A stretch of 64,000 nt of DNA, from contig CM060314.1 of assembly GCA_030674185.1 (NCBI GenBank), forward strand, positions 26,672,891-26,736,890, given 5' to 3'. The translations under genes were made by a program, and so were the position numbers. This document shows, in pieces, positions 1-64,000 of this stretch (position 1 is the first letter of the stretch; each line of letters opens with the position of its first letter). The stretch is from Monoplex corrugatus. Its lineage: Eukaryota; Mollusca; Gastropoda; Littorinimorpha; Ranellidae. The notes beneath the pieces were generated by a model. The model ran no database searches and was not told the origin of the DNA. It saw only the letters and a list, made by a program, of their open reading frames with translations.

Positions 1-429
1 CAGCTGCTTCACCCATATGACTGCTCACGTAAGTCGATGAAATGGACAAAAAAACTGTTTTTCCATTTTCTGCAGGTTGCAGCCTGCAATGCATTCATCT
101 TGCAAAAGTCAAGAGGTGATGACTCCTGTAACACTTTCCTAAGTTTTTTGGAGAGTGTCATCACCTCTTGGATTTGGCCAGATCAGGTGCCAGCTGTGGA
201 AGAGGGAAAAACAGATGACGAGGTGAGGGTGGGTGCACACCACTTTTTATTTCCACTGCCACCGACACCAAACAAGTCTAACCCCACCAAGCCGTGTCGG
301 GTCTGCACGAAGAAAATAAAAGTGCGGAAGGAATCCCGCTACTACTGCCCCTCCTGCCCATCCAAGCCTGGATTGTGCTTAGGCCAATGTTTCAAGGACT
401 ACCACACCAAGTTTGTGTATTGGCAGTAG
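1..429 (+). CDS. piggyBac-type transposase, C-terminal part (5' cut by window edge)
   Basis: Open in frame 1 from the first base to TAG at 427-429 (142 codons). CSRKSMKWTKKLFFHFLQVA matches the region after the third catalytic Asp of piggyBac transposases (RK..KW..KLF). The end is a Cys/His-rich zinc-binding domain: CRVC, CPSC, CLGQCFKDYH. This domain helps the transposase bind element ends (family knowledge). It differs clearly from the transposase at 4427-6343, so it is a second piggyBac lineage. The catalytic part lies outside the window, so completeness is unknown. Confidence 0.85.
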   Translation, partial: QLLHPYDCSRKSMKWTKKLFFHFLQVAACNAFILQKSRGDDSCNTFLSFLESVITSWIWPDQVPAVEEGKTDDEVRVGAHHFLFPLPPTPNKSNPTKPCRVCTKKIKVRKESRYYCPSCPSKPGLCLGQCFKDYHTKFVYWQ

Positions 430-2083
430 GGTGTTCTGTGTTAGTTTTTTTTTTCCCCTCAGTTATATATATTTCATTTTCTTCTGCTTTTTTGTGCTTT
501 TGTTTTTGTGTTCTTAGTTTTCCATTCTACAGTGCATTTTTTTTTCCTCACCTGTGTGTGTGTTCACCGTTTTGTGAACGCTGTGACAAGACTGAGTGCC
601 ATCAGTGAAAGAAGACCAAGTGGAGTATAGAATGAATCCCCTTGTGTGTTTCTTTGAACCACAATTTGGACAGACAAAAAAATGAACACCATCCCCCAAA
701 GTTATGAAATAACGAATGTAGACAACCTGAGGATTATGTCCAAGCGCAAGTGCTGGATTCCTATAGAACAGTATGGCAGTAATGTGAGTACAATATGTTC
801 AGAAACACTAACACAGTTCCCACAGTGTTTTATGTGATAACAAATGGATACCAAGTGTGTGTGTATGTGGGGGGAGGGTCTTTCTTTTTGAACAGACAAT
901 TGTTTATTTTTTTCTTCAGACTTTTTTTTCCCATAGTTGTCATTTTGAACATTTACCAATATGTATAATATTATACTATAACAATTTGGACCATACTGTG
1001 TACTTACAGTGATGTTGAGTAAACACTAACAGAAGTTTTTGTCAGTGTTTTACAGGTTTTATGTGTTGTAACATGTGTATGTTTTTAGAAACTTTTATTT
1101 TCTGTAAAACCACCATCCGTTATATCCCTGGCCATCTTCCCAATGGCTAACAAAATTACACTATTGTTATATAGCATTATAACTTGGGGTAAAATGAAAG
1201 AGAAGCCATAAAATCTAAGTCATATGTCAACAAATGAATAAGCAGTGATTGCGGTACTGAACCTACCCCAAATAGTAAAATTATGCCCCTTTCCAGTAGA
1301 ATTGGGGTACCCCCAGTAACATACAGATTGTTACACAGAGGGACATTTATTGACATCAGTTTGAATCCCAGGTGTTTGTAATATTGCTGAGCAAACACCA
1401 AAAGGTATTTTGCTTTGTTCAGTGGGCTTTTATGTGCTGAATTGTTCTAAAACTCTCAAATTGAAAACAAAACAAAAACTGATTTATCACATGTTATTAG
1501 TGTGAACCATCATCATTACCAACAAAATCAAATTAGAATGATGTGAAATTGTAAACAAGGGTATAAGGAAGAAGTCCACAAAAAATCTAACAAATAACTC
1601 AATAAGTGGATGAGTAATGTACATGTTAGTGAACATACTGCAAAAAGCATGATTATGCCCCTTTTTTCCTAAAAAATAGTACTCCCAATTATGAGCAGAT
1701 TATGATCAAGAGCAACATTCCTTGGGATTTATATGACTGTCATGTGTTAGTGCTGATGTTGAATAAATAGTAAAACCACTTTTCCAATGTTCTGACTCAT
1801 TTTGTGTGGCACAGTGTATTTGTGTATACTCGAAAGCTGTTATTTTTTGGTAATTTTTTGTAGTTATGTCAGTTTCTGCTATACTAATTATCAACATAAT
1901 CAAGTTATTTTGACAGGACATTGTAGACCAATGCATAACAACAAAACATGCAAAAAATCTGAGAGATCTGTCAAGAAATAAATAAGCAGTAACCATTTTA
2001 TTGAACCTACCCTAAAAAGCTAAATTTTACCCTGGCAAGCAGTTATTCGAAAGTGCTATTATACTGAGCAGTTAAGGGGTTAA
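430..2083 (+). mobile_element. 3' non-coding end of the left-edge piggyBac element
   Basis: About 1.65 kb from the transposase stop to a TTAA at 2080-2083 preceded by AGTTAAGGGG, a typical piggyBac end. There is no gene inside. It holds diverged repeats of a subterminal block (near 1195-1400 and 1940-2040, weaker at 1570-1790) sharing the order AAATCT, AATAAGCAGT, GAACCTACCC and a TTATGCCC-like element. Confidence 0.55.
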
Positions 2084-4182
2084 TAAACATACTGTATCTT
2101 ACAAGTGCATAAGCTCGGCTAATGTGAGAGACCATACCAACCGCAAACGGTGAAAAGATGTCGATCACCAGACTTTGCAAGTGCAGATTGGCACTACCTG
2201 CAAGGTGGGTGACAATACCTGTTATCAGTTGGAAGCAGAGATGACACGCTGGGTACGGACAGTTGAGTTGATGCTGTGGAACCCATCTTCATGTGTTCAT
2301 GAGATGACAATGAGGAAGACAGAGATGAATGCTCCAGGGGACCACCAGTTGGAGGCATCAAATATTCCAGGTAGACAAAAGCCATAGTGTAAAGCCCTGG
2401 ACGAGGCCCAAATACATTGTTCATGGGCGCTGGGTAAGTGTCAAGCTCCTGTCTCCGTAAGTCTTGCTTATGATGTCCAAGATCCACCCGGATACAGAAG
2501 AGCATTCAATATTGACAGAGTTATCATGGTTGAAAGAGACGAAGAGGTGGCATTGCTGAAGGGGCCGTAAAGGAGTGGAGCATTGACACTGAAGGCAGTG
2601 GCGGAGCATTCTGACAGGGCAAAGGCTGCAATCCAGATCATCTGGATCGCTCAGGAAGAGGGAGAGGGGCTCATTGTGAATCACAGGACAGGACATCCTT
2701 GATACTGATTTTTAGCCAGGAATTTTGATAAGAAGCAGAGGGCAAAGAAGATGTCACATTCTTTGGAAAGGTCTTTAGGGAGCCCACTGACGCCTTGTAC
2801 TTCACTGCAGCGCCTGCCTGAGACGAGGTGGCCATTTTTCTAAAACAGTCTCTGAGGGAGGGGACAAAAAAAAATCAAACAGGTGAAAATCCTGAAAAAA
2901 GGGGCAATCCATTTAGAGAAAACAGAGAAGGCAGAGATGGGCTAAAGTGCAGGTGAAGAATGAGTGGTAAACACTCTTATCGAAACAGGGAAAAACACAA
3001 CACACAAAAAAGACTGAGCGAAGCGCACACAGTAGGGTCTTGTCATTTTGGCGTACAGAGACAAAGAGGATAATCATCACTCTGGCCTGAACTGGGTAAT
3101 GGGATAAGCAAGGCTCAACAATGGGGGACGTTTTTCCGCTGATTTCTCCACCACCCGGCTGAGTATTTTGCAGTTATTATGACCTTTCGCATTAGCTTAG
3201 CTTTCAAACTAGTAAGATATGATTAAGCTTTGTGCTGTTAAAGGGGAAACATCGAGAAGTGAGAAGTTAGGACAGCTCCACGAGAGCAGGTTGAGCAGAA
3301 CAAAGGAAGAATCTGGAATAGATCCGTTTATGGTCTCTGTCCTCAATGGAAAGTTCTAGAGGGCAGATGAATGAAGGGAATGAAAGAGCACACTGTTTGA
3401 AAATAAAAACAGATGCTGAGAGAGAAGTACTTACCCACAAGGGGAAAAAGTGCCTGAAAGAAATTTAAACCAAATTAGGTAGAAAAATAGCTTGAGCGAT
3501 TGTGAATTACCACCCGAAGTTGAAGACAAAAAACAGTATATGCAATGGGCGAAAGATCCTGAAAATAGGGTAATCTGATTAGAGAAACAGGACAGGGTCC
3601 ACAGTGCAGGTGAAGAATGAGTTGTAAACACTCTGATCCAAACAGGAAAAAAGAACAAGAAATTTGAGACTGAAGTTGGCTGGGGGTGGGGGGGGGGGGG
3701 AACCGGGCACATAAAGAAGACTGAACAGAGCACAGAAAGTATGGTCTTGTCACTTTGGTGTACTGAGGCAAAGAGGACAAGTGTCACTTGAGCCAGAACC
3801 AGGCACTGGGAAAGAGAAAGGCATGACAGTGGCACCTGGCGCTGGACATCTTTTCACTGATTTCAAGATCACCCAGCCAAGTATTTTGCAGTTAGTATGA
3901 TCTCTCGCATTAGCTTTGCTTATGCACTTGTAAAATATAATTAAGTCATGTGCTTAATTATTAAAACTATGATGAATCAACTCGACAGTCTTGACGCTTT
4001 CAAGTACTGAGTCAAAGAGGAAGAAAGCCACTCTAACCCATACCGGGTAATGGACAGAGTGGGGTTGGCAGCGATACCTGGTAGTGGACGTCTTTTCACC
4101 GATTTCTCGACCACATGGCCAAGTACTTTGCAGTTAGTATGGTCTATCATAACTGCTGAGCTTATGTACTTGTATGATACGG
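2084..4182. mobile_element. LTIR family copy 1, interrupted by piggyBac
   Basis: The left end has CTTACAAGTGCATAAGCT. Three right-end blocks occur (about 3125-3245, 3840-3965, 4075-4182), each with TTTTGCAGTTA, then GCTTATGCACTTGTAAGATA-like sequence. The two internal parts before the first two right ends are diverged duplicates (CAGGTGAAGAATGAG, GTCTTGTCA, GACAAAGAGGA). No transposase frame is visible. The final right end is split at its TTAA by the piggyBac at 4183-6870 and resumes at 6871. Confidence 0.6.
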
Positions 4183-4200
4183 TTAACTCATTCCGTGCCA

Positions 4201-4260
4201 ATCGACGATATATCGTCGATATAGGTGGCTGCAGTTGTGCCAGGCAACGATATATCGTTG
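4201..4260. repeat. Twin palindromes in the piggyBac 5' end
   Basis: 4201-4220 is a perfect palindrome around GATATATC, and 4245-4260 repeats the same core (CAACGATATATCGTTG). They sit 18 and 62 bp inside the left TTAA. Confidence 0.8.
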
Positions 4261-4426
4261 ATATAACTTTGTGTGCTTCATTTAGTCTCGGATGATAGCC
4301 GATCCGACTTTTTACTGTAGCCACACGACCGATAACTCTTGTAGTTTCCGTCGCTTCTGCCCTGAGCAGTTCTTGTGTGTTTACGTTTGTTTTGACCGTG
4401 TTTTTCGGATCTTTTTCAACAAAACA

Positions 4427-6343
4427 ATGGACACACCCACTCCAGGTACGTCGGGCGTTGCCAGTGAACGTTTTAGACATCGCAGGTTGTCAAGTGTGCA
4501 GGCGTCACAGCTTGTATTGCGACTGATTGAAGAGGAAAAGGATGACGAGAACTACGAACTTTACTCTGAACTTCAGGATTCCAGTGATGATGAGTTTCAT
4601 TTGACAGGTGAGACTGAAAACAGAGCTGATGAAACAGACAGTGACGATTCAGATGACACTGTTCCTCTTATTCATTTGCCGAAAAGAGCTCGGAAATCAG
4701 GCTGTGCGCAGGGAAAAGCAACAGCAAATAACGATAGGCATACTGCTAGTGGCAGAGGGGATGGTGGTGATACAGGGTTAGATGAGAAGGGATGGAGAAA
4801 AGCGAGAGAGAATGAGGAGATTGGCACATCATTTTTTAGGGATGTCAACAGTGGGTCACGCCTGGCTCTTCCTGAGAATGCTGCGCCTTATGATTTTTTT
4901 CACTCTATTTTCACTGTTGAAATCCTCGATGTCTTGGTTGATTTTATCAATTCATACAGTGTCGTGGTGATGCAGAAGAACACTCCTCTTCGCCAGCACT
5001 CACGTCTCCATCAATGGAAAGCTGTCACTCGACCTGACCTCCTCAAGTTCTTGGCTGTTGTGATTAGCATTGGGATGGACCATAGGCCTAAAATTATTGA
5101 CTACTGGTCTACAAAATGCTTCAAGCACACCCCTTGGTATGGACAGATGTTTCCCAGGAATGTTTTCCAGCTGCTTTTCCATTCAGTGTTGCATGCTTCT
5201 GAGCCCAATGCACAGGGACAGGCCAAGATTGAGCCCTTTGTGTCAAAGCTGCTCGATCAGTTTCAGAACTGTTTCTATCCGTATGAGAGTGTCAGCATTG
5301 ATGAGATGGTGATTGGATACAAAGGCCGCTTCAAGCACAAACAATTCAACAATTCCAAGCCCAAAAAGTATCACATCAAGACTTTTGGACTTTGTGATTC
5401 TGCTACAGGCTATGTGATCAATCTGCTGATCTACTTTGGCAAGAAAACTGCGTACAATCCCAACCTTGATCCAACTGCTGGGCAAGCCATCAAAGTTTTT
5501 GACACACTCCTTCAACCCCTAAAAAAGTATCACCACATCTTTGCTGATCGGTACTACACAACAGCAGCTCTCATACAGTATCTGCAGTCGAAGGGCTACA
5601 ATTACACAGGCACTGTTCAGTCGACACGCAAAGATTTCCCATCTGATTGGAAAACACAACGACTGAACCACAGGGAGGCAGTGTGGCATGCCAAGGAGGG
5701 AGAGGATACTCTGGCTGTATCATGGAGGGACAAAAAAGCAAAGAAGCCCTGCTATGTGGTGACAACATGTGGAAAGGTGGGAAATGTTGAAAAAGTGGAG
5801 GGGGGTCAGACAGTTGTGAAGCCCAGCATCATTGACCAGTACAACATGTCAATGAATGGCTGTCACCGCGCTGATCAGCAGGTTTCTTACTATGGCTGCC
5901 AAGGACGAAAGACTGTGAAGTGGTGGAAAAAGATCTTCACATGGATTATTGAAGTGGCACAGGTCAACAGTCATATTCTGTACACCTTGGCCCAGCCAGC
6001 AGAGCGGAAACCATTATCCTTCGCGGAGTTCAAAGAGCAGTTGATTCTGCAGCTGGTGGACATTTCCAGACCGCAAGCCCCTGCAGCACCCATTGCCCCA
6101 GTAGCAGCTGGCTTACCAGCCCCATCAAAACCTGGGAGAAAGCCCATCAACAGTGCAGAGGAGCGTCTCACAGCAAACCAGCACCTGGTTGACTATGATG
6201 GTCATGACCGACAGTGCGTTTACTGTTCACTACAAAAACGCAGCAAGCGCAGCAGTTACGTCTGCATTGGATGCACAGGAAAGCCACATTTATGTGTGAA
6301 AGAGTGCTTCAGGAAATACCACACAGAGAGAAATCTTCATTGA
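4427..6343 (+). CDS. piggyBac transposase, full length (638 aa)
   Basis: Cut-and-paste transposase acting at TTAA. The ATG at 4427 follows AAAACA; an in-frame opening reaches 4292 but lies in the terminal region, so 4427 is preferred. Domains: acidic Ser/Asp/Glu N-terminus (about residues 1-110), DDE_Tnp_1_7 catalytic core (about 140-530), Pro/Ala-rich linker, C-terminal Cys/His domain (about 597-634; CVYC, CIGC, CVKECFRKYH). The three catalytic aspartates are visible: D292 in SIDEMVIGYKGR, D374 in IFADRYYT, D483 in CHRADQQ. Spacing (82 and 109 residues) is close to the classical piggyBac DDD. No stop or frameshift is seen, so recent activity is plausible. Length and zinc domain are typical of PGBD-like elements. 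Confidence 0.93.
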   Translation: MDTPTPGTSGVASERFRHRRLSSVQASQLVLRLIEEEKDDENYELYSELQDSSDDEFHLTGETENRADETDSDDSDDTVPLIHLPKRARKSGCAQGKATANNDRHTASGRGDGGDTGLDEKGWRKARENEEIGTSFFRDVNSGSRLALPENAAPYDFFHSIFTVEILDVLVDFINSYSVVVMQKNTPLRQHSRLHQWKAVTRPDLLKFLAVVISIGMDHRPKIIDYWSTKCFKHTPWYGQMFPRNVFQLLFHSVLHASEPNAQGQAKIEPFVSKLLDQFQNCFYPYESVSIDEMVIGYKGRFKHKQFNNSKPKKYHIKTFGLCDSATGYVINLLIYFGKKTAYNPNLDPTAGQAIKVFDTLLQPLKKYHHIFADRYYTTAALIQYLQSKGYNYTGTVQSTRKDFPSDWKTQRLNHREAVWHAKEGEDTLAVSWRDKKAKKPCYVVTTCGKVGNVEKVEGGQTVVKPSIIDQYNMSMNGCHRADQQVSYYGCQGRKTVKWWKKIFTWIIEVAQVNSHILYTLAQPAERKPLSFAEFKEQLILQLVDISRPQAPAAPIAPVAAGLPAPSKPGRKPINSAEERLTANQHLVDYDGHDRQCVYCSLQKRSKRSSYVCIGCTGKPHLCVKECFRKYHTERNLH

Positions 6344-6881
6344 ACTCTAAAAGACAGGCCATTTGTTGTAGATAAACTGTACAGTGTATAGTGTCTTTGT
6401 GGGTGTAAACTGTAAAGTAACTTTGTGTGTTGTAAACAGAAACTCCGCGTTTTTCATCGGACAGTGATATTACAAAAATGTGCACAGAACAGTGACTAAT
6501 TGGAATATTTTCAAGCTGTAAAAACCATTCATATCACAACTGGATGTGCCTTTTGGAGTATTCATCTGATTTTGTAAGGGAATCTGCACAGACAATAGGC
6601 AGTCTGATTGGTATGTATAATGTGCATGACTTTTTTTTATTTTTTTTATTTGTCCTCATTTTATTACCCATATAATCCTAATTTACAACTCCAATATTGC
6701 ATATCCTTATTGCCTGTCCTCTTACCTTTCTTTTGATATCTAACATGACTAACTTATGTGAATAATCACATGCACAGTGACCTCAGATATATACACACCC
6801 TAAACAATTTTCAGTCACGCGAAAATGGTCTGGCACAAACGTGGAAAACCCTCTGGCACTCAAGAGTTAAATTATATGCTA

Positions 6882-6979
6882 TTAAAAATACTTTCACTCC
6901 CTCATCCTGTCTACCAGCTTCAAGCAAGGTGAGGGAGTGAAATCATGTGAGAAATTAGGTGAGGAGGTGAAAGGGTTAA
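6882..6979. mobile_element. TTAA-type palindromic MITE, copy 4 (diverged)
   Basis: TTAA at 6882 and 6976. Inverted arms CACTCCCTCATCC and GGTGAGGGAGTG, ending GTGAAAGGGTTAA. Same family as 16761-16951 and 25958-26114. It lies between the PDS5 stop and the piggyBac. Confidence 0.55.
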
Positions 6980-6988
6980 CCGAGACTC

Positions 6989-62918
<55,930 letters not shown>

Positions 62919-63284
62919 CTAAGAGGTCATGAAAACAATAATAATAAGCACAATTAACATTAGCAATCATTTTCTTCACTTTAGTAAATAAAAAGAGTGA
63001 AGCAAATAAAAAGAACACGCGGATCAGGCAAAACTTAAGCATTGCTAAAAACAAAAACCACATGAAAAGTAAAACTACAGGGGAGTCTGGGGATGCCCCT
63101 GGATATTTTCCCCCTAGATTGAAATCTGTGCAATCCGAGTGTTTCTGGGCATCAAATTCATGTACATCTGACACCCAAACTTTTCAGCAACAAAAACACA
63201 TTATTTCAATTTTTGATTACACTTCATCAAAAGCATGACTTCAGTCCATAAATCTCTTCTGTCAACAGGTTAAAAATTACTCCA
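62919..63284. other. Upstream PDS5 intron with dispersed repeat copy C
   Basis: 63075-63180 matches, inverted, the 13290-13500 repeat (GGGGAGTCTGGGGATGCCCC, ATTTTCCCCCTAGATTGAAA). Confidence 0.45.
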
Positions 63285-63780
63285 GTTTCAAAACTAGTCA
63301 AGGAAAATACAGAGGATCGAATGATCAAGAATTGTATCGCCCACCAGCTGAAGCTGACGATGGGGTGTGAACGTAAAAGAGAAGTTTACAACAACAACAA
63401 AAAGAGTGAAAGGTCAATGAAAAACAGGCGATCTCGGTAAAAAGCAGGTGAAGAATAAAGACTGATTAAAACAGGGAAAAACACCCACTGAGAGCCAGGA
63501 GAAAACACTGAGGACACAAGAAGACGGAGCGCAGAGAGTATGGTCTTATCACTTTGGTGTACTAAGACAAAGGCATCGCTTTGGTGTACCAAGACAAAGA
63601 GGACAAGCATCGCCTGGGAAAGAACCAGGTATTAGGATAGGGGTGGACTCAACAACAGCACCTCGTGGTGGACATCTTCACCAATTTGTTGACCACCCAG
63701 TTGAGCATTTTGCACTTAGTACAGTGTCTCGCATTAGCTGAGTTTATGCACTTGTAAGATATGGCTAAGTTAAGATAAGA
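63285..63780. mobile_element. LTIR family copy 9 (right half)
   Basis: GCAGGTGAAGAATAAAGAC, GGTCTTATCACTTTGGTGTA (a short stretch partly duplicated), TTTTGCACTTAGTACAG, GAGTTTATGCACTTGTAAGA. Followed by (TA)n at 63791-63809. Confidence 0.6.
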
Positions 63781-63811
63781 CTAAGTTACATGATATATAT
63801 ATATATATAGC

Positions 63812-64000
63812 CTGAGCCTGCCGCCAATGAATTTCCAGTAGTTGTAAAAAAAAACTCTAGCAGGCCTAAATGAAGTCCAATTGTTAACAAAATTTGTGTA
63901 CTTAATGAAAAAGGATGCCAAGTTTAGCTGTGCTATTTATAAAGCTATTACTTAAATAGCTTTTAGCCGCCATCCAGTTCTGTACCATATATCACCGAAA
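63812..64000 (-). mobile_element. piggyBac-type fragment at the right edge, internally deleted
   Basis: Inverted match to 54280-54460 (GGCGGCTAAAA, AATAGCACAGCTAAAC, TTCATTAAGTACACAAATTT, TTTACAACTACTGG) joined directly to a match of 53890-53915 (GTGATATATGGTACAGAAC). The transposase-coding part present at 54040-54280 is absent. Continues beyond the window. Confidence 0.7.

Larger units (their letters stand above)
4183..6870 (+). mobile_element. Apparently intact piggyBac transposon
   Basis: Bounded by TTAA at 4183-4186 and 6867-6870. Terminal repeats are TTAACTCATTCCGTGCCA on the left and, reading inward from the right, TTAACTCTTGAGTGCCAG. A perfect 20-bp palindrome lies at 4201-4220 and a 16-bp one at 4245-4260, likely subterminal transposase sites. 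The single ORF is uninterrupted. The host site is the right end of an LTIR copy. The element lies just downstream of the PDS5 stop, in opposite orientation to PDS5. Confidence 0.88.

Overview
The window looks like a piece of a repeat-rich invertebrate nuclear genome, most likely a mollusc and probably a gastropod. The evidence is short conserved exons in kilobase-scale introns, long CA/GA/CT microsatellites, tRNA-type SINEs, LINE fragments and many TTAA-flanked piggyBac-type elements. The species assignment is inference.

One host gene fills almost the whole window on the minus strand: the cohesin regulator PDS5. I could place 27 exons between 62918 and 6989. Their phases join without a break into 1,197 codons plus a stop, collinear with animal PDS5 proteins from the HEAT-repeat region (about residue 208 of a vertebrate PDS5) to the basic, disordered C-terminal tail. 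The 5' exons, about 200 residues and the promoter lie beyond the right edge.

Nearly everything else is mobile or repetitive DNA in its introns or 3' flank. The left edge holds the 3' end of one piggyBac transposase gene (1-429, element end near 2083). An apparently intact piggyBac transposon follows (4183-6870, 638-residue transposase). It sits in a TTAA inside the terminal repeat of an older DNA transposon family with terminal repeats of roughly 100-180 bp, here called LTIR, which has about nine copies in the window. The largest intron (19860-30945) is a nest: LTIR copies interrupted by TTAA elements, a 4.4-kb TTAA element carrying a non-transposase reading frame, and a LINE 3' end. The intron between exons 10 and 11 carries an intact mariner (48388-49712). 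Degraded piggyBac N-terminal fragments occur at 20941, 54040 and 57925. LINE pieces lie at 27870-28405, 41375-41935 and 52945-53225, with a tyrosine-recombinase-like remnant at 53230-53350.

The observations most worth following are these. (1) A 63-bp minisatellite at 49945-50810 grew from the 3' end and splice donor of PDS5 exon 10. (2) Four copies of a 64-bp unit at 12636-12893 each look like a complete 35-nt microexon. (3) Four unrelated piggyBac-type 5' ends share a palindrome or hairpin 18-20 bp inside the TTAA although its sequence differs in each. (4) Paralogous LTIR copies supply empty sites for TTAA insertions. (5) Candidate small genes lie inside PDS5 introns, including a signal-peptide-like ORF at 14791-15036 (minus) with a TATA-like box upstream.
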